DNA of 61,530 bases from Halocafeteria seosinensis (GCA_001687465.1 LVLI01000366.1:1-61530); one strand, 5' to 3'. Positions 9,801-24,115 are shown, counted from the stretch's first letter. Translations and numbers: made by a program. Notes: generated by a model not told the origin, from the sequence alone.

Positions 9801-12800
9801 TATAAAATACATCCGAAAATCTGGATGCACCTCCACTTCACCGTCCGCAATCCGAACATACTTCCGTTTGTTACGAACTATAAACTGCTTTTCTAAAACC
9901 GGATCCAGAAGCGGATCTAACTCTTGTTCAACACCTATAACGATGAAAGCCTTCCCTTCTTGCATACAAAACTCAAGATTATCTTTGAGACGAGAATCGT
10001 TTAGAGCTGTTACTGGGTTCCTTGGAAGCCGCTCTTTCTCCCTATTTCTGATCCAAGTAACCGCTTGTCCCTGCGGATCGACAAGAAGAGGATATCTACT
10101 TGCCTTGGTGACCAGTATTCCGTTTTGAATGGAGAGTGGGTCTGTCGGCAGCCCTTCCAAATTCCAGTCGCCTATAGTAGCAACGTCAACCAGGAACTCG
10201 GTTACATCTAGCTCAGTCGTTGTCGGAACTCCTCTGGTTTTTAAGTCGTGCGTGAATTTTGAAGTGAGCAAATACTGGCGAAAGGGAGCATTAAAAGGAC
10301 CACAATATCCGATGAAGGCACAAGCCACGGCACAATCCCCGACCAATCTCCTTTTCTGGTCAGCGAATGTCTTACTGTCGTTGGTCCAACGCGTCCGTTC
10401 TCCTGCTAATCCACCAATGAGTGCCTCAGCCTGTTGCAACTTTCTCTGCAACGCCGCGGCCCCTTCTTCTAGTTTTGTTTTCTCGTCCATCTGATTCTGA
10501 TACTGAGATTGTAACGTCTGCAGAAGCTCCTGAACCTCCTGATGCTCTTTTTCAGCTTTATCTAAAGCAACAAGAGCCTCATTGAGCTTGCCCTTCGCTA
10601 ATTGTAGTGCTTCCAACTTGGGCTTTACAATGCGAGAGGCATAGAAGTAATCCTCCATAGCCTTTGCCCAAACAGCCATGTTTCCTGCCGCTTCCGATAC
10701 CTTCGTCGTTAGAATTTCAGGATCGAGGAAAGGAATTTGTGTGTATGCTTGTAGTAGCTCTACGGTTTCCTCGTTCACATCATCCTTAGGGAAGACAGAC
10801 AGCCGTGTCAGGAAGTCGGAGCTGGTGATTAAGCTAAGTCCACCGAATTTGAAACTTGTGGTCAGAAAATCAAACTCCACACCAGCCACTTTGTGATGAG
10901 CATCGTCCCCAGCTTGAACAGGGAGAATTGCTTCCTGGAATAGGATAACGACTTCATCCAAAACCAGCTGAATTCCGGCCGGAGGCATTGGCGTATAGCT
11001 CTTGATCTTCTTGATATCTTCAGGTGTTATGCTTGAGGCTGCAGCCATCGCCCGATCAACGATAGGCTGAGCCTTATCAAGGTCCGCTTGACACACTGCT
11101 GCCTCGGCTTCTATCCGAGTCTTGTCAGCTTCGCAAGCTTCTTTGATTTTAGTGACTTTTTCTTTTTGCTTTTCGGCTTCCCCTTTCTTAATCTCAAGAT
11201 TTCCGAGTAAATCATTCGTCTTCTTTGTTGCTTCTTCAACCTTTGTTTGTTCATCCCTTAAAACGCCTTTCATATTATCGACATCTTTAGCACCTTGGAT
11301 CAATTTCTCAAGTCCGTTGTTGACGTTTTGTTCTTTCTTGTTGAGTTGTTGTAGCTTTCTTGAGTACAGCTCCTTGTAATTTTCAATGAACGACAAGTAT
11401 GATTTGGGAGTTTGATAGACATGTCGTCTCATTTGTGAGAAGTACTCACTGCATACTTCAACGACCATGTTGTGAACCATTCCCATATGATTCATCAGCG
11501 ATTGCTGAACCTCTGCCGTAGAATCCATGTTGAAGCCTTGGAGGATACTAGTACTAACACTTATCAAAGCTTCTGCAGGCCATGGCAAGACCCAGTCAAT
11601 GGTGGTCCCTGATATTAGTGCGGGAAACTTTCGCGCCCGTTCAGGGAATTTAGGGTTCACCGGCGACATGCACAATACGACATGAAGATTATCTCGGACG
11701 CAATCAATAAAATACTGTTTCAGGTTATCGAGCGTCTCGGCAAGATGGGGTCTATCTTTTGCAAATGCAGGCTGCAGGTCTGTCGTTATGCTCATGATCT
11801 CATCCTTGGCGAACAAACCAGCTACTTCTCCCGTCATTAAGATAGAATTAATGTACTCCAAGAAACTCTCCTTCTTGATTTCCGAGTCGGTAAACAAAAA
11901 GGTGCAGCTCTTCCTTTGATGTCCAGCTAAATCGAACAGGTAGCGAAGGTCCTCCAGCAGAGCATTGACTCCATAGGTCTTTGTCAGGGTAATCTGAAAT
12001 AACTTACTTCTTGCAATATAGGCCGCCAATCGAGTCAGACTTTGTTTCCCTGAGCCCCCAACTCCTACGAGTAATGCAGAACCACGGGGCATGGAAAGGA
12101 TTCTGTTAATCCTCAATAAATGACGTAGCGCATCTTCGAACAACACTAGGCTCAGCCTAGTCGCTGGGAAGTCGGAATTGTGGTTGTCCATGAAGAGTTG
12201 AACTCTTTCTCTGATATTATCGATGGATCCTCCAGGCTCGTAGATCTTTGGGGCCTCCTCGATAACGACATCCTCATCGTCCAAGATATCATCGCGGAAA
12301 AAATCCACGAACAGTGTTTCGAACACCGTCTTCGTAGCAAGTGATGACCCAAAGTGCTTTTGCAACACAGTATCCACACATTCTGTGCACCACTGCTTTT
12401 CATCATTGTTGACAAGTTTGTCCGCAAAAACTCTCATACATTCGTGTTTCCATAGCCGAAGGAGTACGACTGGTTGTTCCTCAGTCGGAGTTTGCTGGCC
12501 CCCGGTCAGGATGGTGTTCTTCGGTGTTAGGAGGATGCCTTGGAAGACGCGACTAAGATCTCTCATGTTGAAGATGTAATGAAACTTGGCGGGAGTAGGG
12601 AGCATCTTTGTTTTCACAGCTTCCCATACCTCGATAGTTGCCGCAGTTATCTTGTCCCTCACAGATATCAAGTCGGGGGAAAACTCATCAACAGGGAAAC
12701 GCCCCGTCAGCATTTGCCCATACAAATCATCAATACTAGTGATTGACGGAAGCACTAAATTGAAGACGAAAAAGTGCCTCTTCAACCGATTAGCAATATC

Positions 12801-15800
12801 ATTCTTTCCTCCTCCAGGATGAGTCATGGCAGCTACCCATGAGAGGTCTTCGCAAATCTTGAAGTCTCCTCGCTTGTCTTTATCAAGAAAGTAAATGCCA
12901 CCATGCTCAATTATTTGACGGACTATCTCATTTGTGGGCTGGTCACCCCACATATTTATTTCTGGCATAGAAATGTCGTCGATAAAAACAACCATCTTCT
13001 TTCCTCCAGGAGGACCAAAAGATTTGCCCCCTCTCTTGTCTAGCTCGCTTTCAATGGCATCTTGAAACATCCGACATGTTGATGCGGAAGAGAAGTTAAT
13101 GCGCTTGACAATTTGCTTCTGTGGATCAAAATCGCTGAAAAACATCAATGCAGTTGAAGTCTTAGCAGTACCTGGTCCTCCAAGTAGCAAAACAGGCTTG
13201 TTCTTCCTATGGATACGTGACATGAGGAACATATGCCGTGTTGTATCCATTGTCGGAACCAGCAGATTGGAAAAGTCGAGGACTTCCTGCTGTGGGTACG
13301 TCCACTTTGGCGTTTTCCATAACTGCCATGTTCCCGAATTATCTAGACAGTGCTCATAAAGTGTAGCTGACGGGGAAGAGGGGATCACAGCAGGATTGAT
13401 TTTTTTCATGTATGCGTCCCAACGAGTTCTGTCGGCCTGTTCAAGAACACCACCAAATGACCACGTCAGCGAAAAAACTAGAATTTTCTCTTGGAGGACC
13501 AGTTTTTCGCCTTCGCTCGCATTCTGTAAGGGGTTCGAAAGCAGACTCAGCATAGACTCCAGCAGAACAAGGAAACTGGAAACAACTCCGACCCTTGATA
13601 AAGACATTACTTCGCTGGTATTACGAATCAAAAATGAAAACAGATGCCCTGGTTCTGCTGGACTGCATTCACCGATATACTTTGTAAACAGAGAGCGGAA
13701 ATGCTCTTGTTCTTGAGCCCCTCTCTTTAACAGCCAAGCTTCAGAGACGGGTAGCCAGTCGAGATCAGTGTCAGAAACATAGACAATGCCGCATCTGCTC
13801 ACAGTTGCTGGACTAGCATTCTTGAGTGTTTCGTTCTCAAACATGATCTTGACGTTGTCCGTCATTGGAAATCGGTCCCCATTGGACAGAGTTAACAGAC
13901 GGTTGTCGTCTAACACTGTATTTAAACTCTCAATCCAAATGGAGTCAACCGGTCCATCCTCCACGAGCCAAGTAACGTAAGGTAACGAGGCCTTGTTGTA
14001 CTTCTCCCAAAGCGAGCTAAAAACACCCTTAACCCATTCACCGCTAACGGGGTCGTTGTTGCCATATAATTCTTCCGCCAAAACGGCTTTTGGATTCAAG
14101 CGTACAAGTTTATGCGTCACTGAGAGCCATCTTTGCAAAGCTCTCTGCAGTAGCTCGAAAATGGCTGTTTTGCCTCCCCCGCTTGGTCCAGAGAGCATAA
14201 TTCCATGACGAACAAGATTGGTTTCGTACAGTTGAATCACCTTTGTTACCCACGTTGGGTGCATAATATATCCTGCAGCTTCGCATTCTAGTCTCAAGGC
14301 TTCCGTTAACTCCGGAAAATCAGCTTTAGCCGGTGCCTGGGTAGTTGGAAACAAGTCTTCCAGCATGCTCAGGAACAGAGGAACGTCTTGCGCTACAAGT
14401 TTGCTCAGGTTCATGTCACGAAGAGTACGATAGAGTAGCATCTCTTCTGCATCTTCAAGGTGTTCACGCTTAGTATTCCCGGCAGTCCTGAGTACAGATA
14501 AAATGTTGCGCAAGCCGAAGTCATAGTGGCGCTGTTTCGACAATTGTTCTTCACACAGTTTATAGCAGATAAAGAACTTCTTGCTGAGCAAATCTGCAAG
14601 CTCATAACCGACCGATACGAGCTTTACCTTTATGATGATCTCCCTATCAGGGACCATCATAGCGACTCCACGAAATAGGGACTTGAGATTTTCTGGGAGC
14701 TCTTGACGCCCCGCATATCCAGGATTCATCGTAATGAAAAAGCCGCAAACAGGTTCAAGCAATACCTTTTGTTCATCACCGGGAAAATAGAACTCTCTTG
14801 AATTTGATTTCTTTGCGTTATTCACTGCCAGCACTTGTTGGGCGACAACCGACAGAACCGGCAGAGCAATTCTGTTGAATTCATCAAAACAACCCCAAAG
14901 ACCGGACTGGCAGAGCCCTTTGAATATTTTTCCACAATCGGTATAGCGCATTTGGTCACTGCAATTCGTAACAATAACGTATATTCCCAGTGTTCGTCCC
15001 ATATCTTTAACTGTTTCCGTTTTCCCGGTGCCTGCGGGTCCTGCAGGAGCTCCACCAAAGTACATCCCCATTGCTTGGGCTAACGTAATGTAGCATCTAT
15101 CGGTCAAAGGGGTAATAACTAAACGCTCTTTAACCCCCAAGTATTCATACTGGTAATCGAAAGAGACATCCGTGACAGATATACGACAAGCTCCGGCATC
15201 GTCGATTTGGTCCTCTTCGTCGGGCTGCCAGTAGAAACGAGCCTGCTTTAGCCACTCAAAATCATCTGCACTCTTGAGCTTTTTCTGTTTATACAGAGCA
15301 GCGAGGTCTTTACTAACATCAGTTTGATGTACTTGAACTGTTACGAGGGTTTCGATCTTTACTCGATTCATCTTTGACCCTAGATCTTGCAAACACCACG
15401 AGCCCATGGTCCGCTGCACTTCAATAGCTTTCTTTCTGGCTACCTCGAGTGCGTTCTTCTTAGTTTTACAATTCTCCAATGCGGACTGTTGGTCATTCGT
15501 CCACAAGAACTGAATTCCTAAAAGCGCATACTGTGCGCATTGATTGTCAACGAAGTTCCTAAGACCGGCGAGTCCATCGTCCAAAGCGGCAACTTCGGAA
15601 GCACAATCTCCGCAGTAGCCCTTCATGGAGCGCTGCATTTCTCTTAGAAGATCCATGAGCCATTCTTCGATATTTCCTTGTGCGTTGACTGGTGCGTTCA
15701 AATCCAAGTATTCCTTCCCTCCCTGGAGAAAGCTCATAATCCCGACTATTTTCTCTTTGTGAGTTTTATCGTGCTCCACACGGTCAATACTGTCAAAACA

Positions 15801-18800
15801 ATTCCCATAAAATTCTTGAATAGCTTGAGGGTCTGATCCCTTGGATAAGATTTGTAGTAGAACGGGCCCCGAGCAGAAGTAGAATCTAGGGAACTTATTG
15901 CGCTTCTGCTCTAGATATCCGTCAAGATGTTTCTGACAGTTTTCTAACGCTTCATACATTATTGGCAACGATGACTTCAACACCTCATTTGAGCAGCAAT
16001 CGACTACTGTTCGAGTTTTTGCGGCTGTGTTCATCAAATTCACAAAATCTTTATCCAACTTTTGAAATCGCTTCGCCACTCCTGGCATTTGTTTGGCGAT
16101 ATCGCCTCCTAAAAATACCACTTCGAGACTGCTCCATTGCAACTGAACCTTTAACCACAGTTCTAACGTCTCAGACGTATCGCTCAGCTTTTGAAGGAGC
16201 TCCTGAGTCTCTTCGCGAAATGGCGCAACATGTCTAGACGTCAGAAAAGTTTGCAGGTTCATTTGCGCCTCCTCCAGTTCCTCTACAAGATAACCTACAG
16301 CCTGCATTACCATGACGCCATTCCTACTTTTGTATTCGGCGAACGTGATCTCCTCCTTCTCCCATCTTGCCTGTATTTCGTTGATTTTGTTCTCCAGGTC
16401 AAGCTCTTTGTCGGCTGATACAGTAATTTCTTCGATTTCTTCATTATGCTCAACAAGGGGTTGCTCAAGTAGGTCTTGCAGCTTGAATTCTGCGTCATCA
16501 ACGTGCAGTTCCACCCCACCACAAACGTTTTCCACTGCTGCCCAGTGTCTGGGACGGATACTCCGCTTAGAGAGCTCCTGCAGGAGCGGAAGGACAAGCT
16601 GAAAATCTTCGATCTCCTTATTTAGGTCCTGATACGCTTTCCAAGTTCGTAATCTTTTGGGCATCTTCTTGCAGCGGGCAGAAAACCCCTCCATATCATT
16701 AGTCATTTTATCCACACTGGCAACGACGTCAATCCATAGAATAGTCTTGTACTCTGTCATTTTATTCATGACATCGCGATATAGACTATACAGTTTATTG
16801 AGTAGGGCTAACTCTTTTTTCGTCTCGTCCAGTTCAGGATACTGTGTGATTGGCAAGGCAAAGAGCTCTTCTCCATTAGAGTAGAGCTGACGCTTACGTT
16901 CCATGATTTCGTACTTGTCCTCGTATCGCCTCAGTCGTTCCATTGCTTCGTTTGGTGATATACCTTCAGCCATGGGTCCGTTTTGGAGGTAGTCCTCATG
17001 AAATACTGCCACATCGTTCTTGAATTGCTTTACATGCTCCACCAATGACCGCCTGAATTGGCCTTGCACGGAAGCTATTCTTCCTTTTACTTCGTCGGCT
17101 TTTTCAACCACTTTCTTCCACTGTCCCCACAGCACAGACCGTCCATCCATTTCGTCTTGAGTTAATGTTACTCCAAAGTTCTCTAGTAGGGTGTAAGTAT
17201 CCAGAATGGGGCCTATCTGGATACCGATCATGCTTTGACGGTTTCTAATCTCCTTAAGGACCTCCATAACGTACCGCAAAGAATTGATACCGTCTACGTC
17301 GCGATTTAGCATGGACAATGTACTCTTCATATATTCAAGCATATTTTGTAGCTTTATCCTCTCCAACTTGTGCAAGTTCTCACTGTATCGGTCCATCCAA
17401 ACTTGAGTCTCTTCCTTGAGCCTCCTCTTCAGGCCTTCGGAACTCATGGAGATAGCACCAATTACGTGGTTACTTGGAATGGACTCAATTTCATTTTGAG
17501 TATCAAGAAAAAACTGAAGTGCACGCTCGTAGTCTTCAATGCCAGGATTAGTCTCCATAAACTTCCGATAGGCCTCATCTATGTCGTTTTTCCATAGCCA
17601 GTCAAAACGATAGAACCATTCGAAGAACTGGTTGATTCTGGTGCGCACGCCCTGTATGGAGCCTGTAAGTAGAAGAACTACACGGACTACTTCAATATCC
17701 TCAGTCATGCTGGAAAAGAAATTTTTGCGGTTCTCAACAGGAATATGAGATTGACCCCACCTTTCAATATGCTTGGAGCATGCCAGAACAGCAATCGACG
17801 CTTTGTTGATGGTTGCTTGGACCTCTTCAAGAGGTGGACTGAGAGTTATATTTGGGATGGAGAGGTGAATATCCACTTCAAAAAAAGGTTCAGAGTCTGC
17901 TCCCGAGCGATTGGAAACTCTGCTCTTCAGTGAGTTCAAACTGTTTTTTGTGCATGCTAGTAAGGCCGCATATAGGTATTGATGGTAATGTTGCCTCAGT
18001 GAGCTCGCTTTCTCCTCGATTTTCGCCGTTACGCGACTGTCAACTTCGTACGACTGGACGATTTGCAGGAGATCTTCGACCGCCCCTTCAATCTCCATGC
18101 TCTTGTATCTAAGCACTTCCGATTTCCCCGTGATAAACTCTCTTTGGGTAGCAACGAAATCATGGAGAGTAAAACTACCCCCTGCAGGAAGGTCAACTAG
18201 AAGCGTCCTCGCGACAACTTTAAGGTTGTTTTCGATGCGGTTCTCAATGATGTCGTTTACGCTAGAGAACAAATCGTCGAGACGTTTGAGACCCGCCCAG
18301 ACATGTCTCTTATAGGGCGCAATGTTCATGCTGGTCCAAGTAAGAGTGATCATACCTGGACGAAGGCGATACTCTAGATCTTCCACCGCCGCCTCCATAA
18401 TGGGTTCGACGATCTTCACCATACGCGACGTTACTCTTCTATATTCCCTCAGCAAATACGTTAAGTCATCGTAGTACTGCTTAAATTTTTCTTCTTGGAG
18501 CAAAATGCTCCGAGCGGCAGGTGGAATTTCGATACCAGCCCGATTCAAACACTTCGTTTCACGGATCAATTGTAAAATTTCCGCATCAAAATTTACATAG
18601 AGCTCCTTGTCTTCAGGATGGCGGACAATCAGCGTAGCTTCCAAACCAGAGCGAGCACTCTCTATACTATCGTTCCACGCCTGATACCACAAGTATTCGA
18701 AAGTAACTAAAGTTCGGGCGACTGTGTTGTACGACTTGATGATTTTTCGGGCCATTGGCGATTTCAAGAGATCTGGATACTTCTCAAATTTTTGCATGGG

Positions 18801-20866
18801 GGCCTCAATCCTTTTGAATAGCAACCGTACCCATGATATGTTCCCTGCAACAGGAGGCATATTCCTTGGACGAGGTGGAGCATGCTTGTTTTCCTCATAT
18901 AGCTGTTGGACACGCTCTATCTCCACTCCAAATTTTGAGAAAATGTACTGCAACCGGGTCTGCAGATACTCTTGCAGAGCCGGGCGCCGGAATACTGAGT
19001 TGTACTTCTCCCAGAGATCGAGAGCTGGGTTAACCGCCTTGAGGTCTTCGAAAGAAATCCTTATGAATTCCAGAATACTTGCTTCAAGACCATTGATCTG
19101 GGCATTAAACGCTGTAAAGTCCAAATCAAAAGAATCCTTATAGTATGCGAATAAATCATGGCGCTTGGCCTGGAACTGTGAACAAATTTTTCTGTAGCTG
19201 TCGGCTACGACGTTCATCCCCTCAATTTTCTCCGCCGTGAGCTGATTAAAGTCGGCTATGGTAGAGAAGAGACTATGCAGTTTGGTCATGCGTCGTTTCG
19301 CTGGAGCGAGCTCCCTAAAGATGCTTTCTTCATCGAAGTCGTCCCATGGTTTGTCACCGGCCGCTGGGTCAATGTTTGCCTTCGTCTCCTTAAAAATATG
19401 CTTGAAACATTTAACAGCAGCAAGGTTCTCATTCAGAGCCATTGTAAGTTGGATTGGGTCTTTTTGGAACATTTTCTCGCCTGTATTACCAGGAACGTTC
19501 TCCAAACGGCGCCGACAAGCTCCTACGAGCTGATCTGCTATGCGTCCAAGCAGGTCAGACATCCTTGCTGGAGTGGCGAAATATGGTGCAATGCAGTATA
19601 CCAGCTGCAACTGTCGAAATAATGCAGGAAGAGTGTCTACAATAGCAGCGGGTGTACTCCCTTCGAATCCATTAAGAAATTTCGACAACGTAAAAAGATA
19701 TTTTACTATATCTCTTGCCTCATTGGCAATTTCAGTGACTTGGATATCGAGCTTTTTCCATGCTCTCAAGACGGAAGTAATGAAGTGAAGAGCCAGATCT
19801 GTTGAAACCCTGCCCTTCGTCATGAAATGGAGGGACATGATAATTGCTCGGCAGTCCGAGCTGCGTAGCTGCTCTGTTAGCGCTTCAAACTTTTGCATTC
19901 TTCTGCGCCAGTTGTTCAAAATGTCTAGTGGCCCCGCTTTGTCTCGTGGCATCTGTTCAGGAGCCTGCGCAGTAGACGAGTCGATTTCGCGTTTGATTAT
20001 GTCAATCCATTCTTCGGCAGTGCCTGTATGACCAAATAGTTAAAAAAAAAAATCCTTTCTTCAAATTTCAGTCAATCCGCTAGCACAATCATACCCGTCA
20101 ATAGCATCGCTTTCTCCTTTGGAAGGGACACTTTTCTCTCTCTCCCGTCTTGAGTTTGGACTTGACTTAGCAACTCTTTCGCCAATTCTACACCTTCACC
20201 TGCAGGAAGCATTCTTGCCGATACAAGAGGAAGTTTGTCTCATTTACTATGTATTGAAACTTACCCTTCGGGAGAGGAGTAGTCAGGGCATTCGTTGATT
20301 GAGTTTCGTCGAGGTGTTCGAGGACCTTCCCCAAGTGTGTCTTCACAGGACTTCCTCTGTCTTCATCGTATCCCCAGTCTTGCTTTTTGGAAAGCGAGTC
20401 CGAAAAAACTTGCGCCAGTTCGTTTTGTATAAACGAAATTTTGTTTGTTCCTACTTCTCCAAAGACGATATTCTGTTCAAGTGAATACAGATAGGATCTG
20501 ACAGCGTAGCCTTCCTACATAAAATGCAACGTACCTGTTTATCATCGATCCGTAGCGCATACGCAACTTTCGCATTTTCCTTTGCCTGTTCAATAAATGC
20601 TGATACCCGAATTTCCTTCCCCTGCAGATGCGTATTAACGAGCTATCAAAGGGAATTCCTATATGATGTGACCGTTTGTGTGGGAAAGTTACCTCTTTGG
20701 TTTTCTCGAGCCACCCAAATAACTTTCCCGGAGAGTCGCCAGAAACGAACTCATCCAACAGCTCATCATGGAGTTCAAGTGCCTCCCGTATGTCACTCTC
20801 AGGGCATCCTAAAGAGTATGCAAAGCGCTGGGAAATAACCGCAAGTTCTGGGTCCGAGTTTGGCAT
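6897..20866 (-). CDS. axonemal outer-arm dynein heavy chain, DNAH5/8 (gamma) type
   Basis: Exons complement(6897..20023, 20095..20199, 20265..20472, 20535..20621, 20693..20866) give 4566 residues, full length for the family. The tail and linker precede six AAA modules: Walker A of AAA1 is GPAGTGKT near residue 1853 with Walker B CFDEFNR, AAA2 GPSGGGKT near 2136, AAA3 GPGTAKT near 2472 and AAA4 GVGGSGKQ near 2843. The antiparallel coiled-coil stalk and microtubule-binding tip follow at about 3080-3400, then AAA5/6 and a C-terminal domain ending TRTDFFLVF..WILRGVALLC. The AAA1 region (RLVITPLTDRCYITLAQAMG) matches the DNAH5/Chlamydomonas ODA2 class, the ATPase of the outer arm. All four introns (62-71 nt) sit in the first 850 bp; the rest is one 13.1 kb exon. 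The start at 20866 is the first ATG of a conserved-looking N-terminus. Confidence 0.95.
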
Positions 20867-22019
20867 TTTGAACCTCCTGTCACTTTATTCACCCTAAGTT
20901 CTTTCGCTATCCTCCTTTAGGGAATATGCTACAGAGGAGAACAATAAGCACTCTTCAATTCACGAGTTCTAGTGAACAGTGGGCAATCCCACGCCAGATA
21001 ACACGTCTACAAGGCTGTCTATGCGTGGTGAATTCCATCTGTTTTGTGGTCAACCGTTATATTGCAACACCCTTTTTGTTGTCCTTCGCGCTCCCCTTGC
21101 AGTCTGCCCGAGCGTTTGAACACAACTTCACGTTGGTGAGTTTTTGTGAAGCAGTGTGGCCCGTTGCTGCGTCAAAAAGAGAATTGTTTGGGAAAGATTA
21201 ATGTGCATCGGTTTTACGAGTGCGAGGTTTGCTCACAACTATAAGTCAACAGTTTTGGAGATGAAAGCGAGGGTGTTGCGGACTCAATGGTGCGTCGTAT
21301 TAATCTACTGTACCTGTGTCCTACCTGTATGTCCGCATGGCATGATGGCGTGCTCTCCAGAGATTTTTGGAAAAACCAATGTGGCTGTGTGTAATAGTAT
21401 TGCTCCTGCCAGAAGAGGTCGAGTCTGTAAGCTACGCTAGACCGTGTGTGGGGTGAGCCCTACAAGGAACCGCTCCCCCAGGATCTTCACGTTGTGGCGC
21501 ATCAACGTGACTGCCAGTTTGGCCGTCATCAACTTCGCAATTCCCTAGTTCCCAGTGGGAGCCCGATGCTTCCCTAGAAATTCTTTTTAGGGACTTGATC
21601 GCGAAGTCACCCGTCGTCTCTATCACGAACGGGATAATTTCCGTGTGGTGGAAACTACAAATCTTCTTGAAGAGAATCGCGAATTGAGACAAATATCGAT
21701 ACCGAACTTAACGAGGCTACCGGGTACGTGCATCCTTCGAAAACGGCGTTGCTGCAGCTCTCGTCGTCAACTGTTGCACGGGGGTTGTCGACAACTTGTA
21801 GTTGCTGAACAGACTGGAGATACAGCCTTCAACTTCATCATTAACTAAATGCGCTTGTGTTCATCTTCTGAGCGAAATTCCAGGTTAACCACACCTGAAA
21901 CCTTGTCACTGCTTGCAATTGTTTGATGGCAAACATACGCATTCCGCGGGAGGACCGCTTTTGACCGATTCGAGAAGCACAACCCACATGGGAAGCATCG
22001 GTAAGAATTCTGATGAACG

Positions 22020-22175
22020 GAATCGGACTACACTTGATGGCACTCCTTTTGTGGAGATTCGGGGTGTTAGCCAATAGGGATAGGTGGTACTGCAGCCTTG
22101 TCTATCTTCGCGGTGCATGGATGTAGTCGTGGTCCATTTGAATATTCAGCCGGTAGGCCATAAAGGATGGGCTAG
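22020..22175. repeat. direct repeat, copy 1 of 2 (partner at 27545-27680)
   Basis: This shares GATAGGTGGTACTG, AGCCTTGTCT, CGGTGCATGGAT, TAGTCGTGGTCCATTT and CAGCCGGTAGGCCATAAA, in the same order and spacing, with 27545-27680. The two copies are in the same orientation, 5.5 kb apart. The last block is the reverse complement of the GGCCTACCGGCTAA core found in the hairpin element. Confidence 0.8.
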
Positions 22176-22269
22176 GTCAACAACGTCTTCCGGGGAAATT
22201 TAGCACGCTTAGTCATCCCTTCAAGAATGAGAGCAAGGTTGGTCTCGATACCCGTTTCTGTGAGTAGTA

Positions 22270-22365
22270 CCGGTAGTGTGTATTTTTAACGGCCTACCGG
22301 CTAATTGGAAATGTAGTTGGAGGATCTTCACGCCGTCGAAGATCTCCCAGGGCCCACTCACACTC
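22270..22365 (+). repeat. hairpin-bearing dispersed element, copy A
   Basis: The order is TAGTGTGTATT, GGCCTACCGGCTAA, TGGAAATGTAGTTGGA, then a stem GATCTTC, 8-nt loop and GAAGATC, then CCAGGG. The same order appears at 59770-59885 (minus) and 48868-48985 (plus). A shorter copy without the stem is at 24350-24395. Confidence 0.8.
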
Positions 22366-22514
22366 TTTGTGAGCATGAGGTTCTGCACACGTATCCTCTC
22401 AGAGCGTTTTGGGCCTCGTGATACTCCTCCAGAGTGGGCACGGTGGGCTCGCTATTCCCCACCGGGCCTTGTTCTTCTGCGGTTGCCTCGTCAGTCTCTC
22501 CCGTTCCTGTGTTG

Positions 22515-22560
22515 TTCACACACACACATATATGTGACAGATAGTCCACCGTGTGCTGTT
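22515..22560 (-). repeat. short copy of the CTATCTGTCACAT element core
   Basis: On the minus strand this reads GGTGGACTATCTGTCACAT running into a TATGTG(TG)n tail. Only the core and tail are present. Confidence 0.6.
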
Positions 22561-22954
22561 GCTTCTGCTCTGCTCCCAAAGTCCTTGCATGAATTAGTGT
22601 CTGTCAGTAATAGTTCCTCCGTTCGTTCATATCATTTCATTGATTCGCTTCCCAAGTCGAGAGTTTCTCAGTGTCCTACTCCTGCACCTGCTCCTCCAAC
22701 TGTGCTTTGTTCCAATAGCTCCCACTCCGCAGCGTCTCGTTTCCATCAAATGCCGTTCATCAGAATTCTTGCTCCAAGGAGGCAGCGGAGCAGGAAGAGA
22801 GAATAAAGAAGGAAGGAAAAACACGGGATGAGTATTGGACTCTAGAGGCCCTTCTAACTAAAAATTCGAAACAGAAATAGACCAACAGAACAAAAAATAC
22901 CGGCAGAACGCGCCGCATTGCATACTTTGAGAACATTTTGTAATTTGGCATGCC

Positions 22955-23425
22955 AAGTGTGTGGCACTGCCGGAGGCACACACACAAATGTGACAGATAA
23001 CAATTGACCGCATCCTCTTACGGGTCCGCTGTTCCTGCACCCTTGCTGACATGCGCCGTGAGGGAACACAACACTGATTTGCTCAGGAGGCATCGGAGGA
23101 GGAGCCATGCCTGCGCCCACGATGTCAGGGATACCGTCAAAGCTCAGTCTGGCAGGTGAAGACCCTGAGTCTGCCACAGCGACGCCAGAACCGGTTGCAA
23201 CTTGCAGCAGCACAGGCAGGATTACAATTGTAAGTATTGGTCCAGACGCAACAGTTGTGACCAATGACAAGCCACCACCTGACGCGGGAGGTGATTCCCC
23301 AGAAGTTCCGTCCACCTCAGTTTCGTCAACATAGCCCAGATTGAAGTACATCTCCTGCTCGAGGTCGAAGAAGGTGCGGCTGCGCAGTGCCCAGGTCTTT
23401 CTGAAGCCACGAAACCGCTTCCCAC
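22955..23425 (-). mobile_element. left copy of an inverted ~470 bp element end
   Basis: On the minus strand this begins with the end of a chromodomain-like frame (TWEAVSWLQK), passes through a frame starting MYFNL.YVDETEVDGT and containing PPASGGGLSLVTTVASGP, and ends in AAGAGGATGCGGTCAA followed by CTGTCACATTTGTG(TG)n. The plus-strand copy at 26545-27045 matches it almost base for base, with small indels. Both copies have their TG-rich end facing outward. They look like 3' ends of the same mobile element family, 3.1 kb apart with one gene between them. The element class is not certain. Confidence 0.75.
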
Positions 23426-24069
23426 GTCCGTGCCCTATCTATGGGCCTTCTGCTGTTGTATATTTTAAGCCAACAGACAACTTAAGGCAATGTAACGCTA
23501 CAAGGTCTATGGGACCAAAACCCGATCCGGTTGTATAGACGACGAAGATGTGACTGATGTGGTTGTTCTGTCTGTTCTTCCACTGCGGCGGTTTTTAAGA
23601 ACCGTTTCTCTCAGTGCTCTTGTTCTTCCACTGTGGCAGTGCCGCGCAAGTTGGCGCACACATCCCTCGAGGTGATGGCACATACTCATTGAGCCGATGT
23701 AGCGGAACTTCCAGTCCTTCCATGACAGTGTATGACACAAACCGTCTTTCCAGTACCGCGATGGCTTCGGTTCCCAGGAAACTCTGGAAGTGGTGTCACA
23801 GTCGAAGAACACTGAACAACCCAGTGCACGGCACCGCCCACACAAACATTTTGTTAAGCAACTTGGAATTGTCAGGCTCGAGATTAGTGCATCTCAGCTT
23901 ATGAAGAATAAGCCAGTGGACGTTTACGGCCGAGTATCTATTCCTATATTAAGCCGATTGAGCTGTTTTAGCGTGTGAATTGGAAGGGTAAGATTTCCTT
24001 GGGAACAGCATGTGTTGCCGAAGCGCCTTGCGCTAAACATACATCTCGACCCTGTTTGTTTCCTGAAGT

Positions 24070-24115
24070 TCTATGGGGCTGGTGGGCTATCTGTCACATG
24101 TGTGTGTATGGGTGT
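24070..24115 (+). repeat. short copy of the CTATCTGTCACAT element core
   Basis: GGTGGGCTATCTGTCACATG followed by TGTGTGTATG. It lies in the region upstream of the secreted glycoprotein gene. Confidence 0.6.

Noticed and set aside
21432-21692. Minus-strand 86-codon frame near 21.5 kb
   Set aside because: No motif, no splice partner and it overlaps repeat-like sequence (CAGGATCTTCACGTTG) related in part to the hairpin family.
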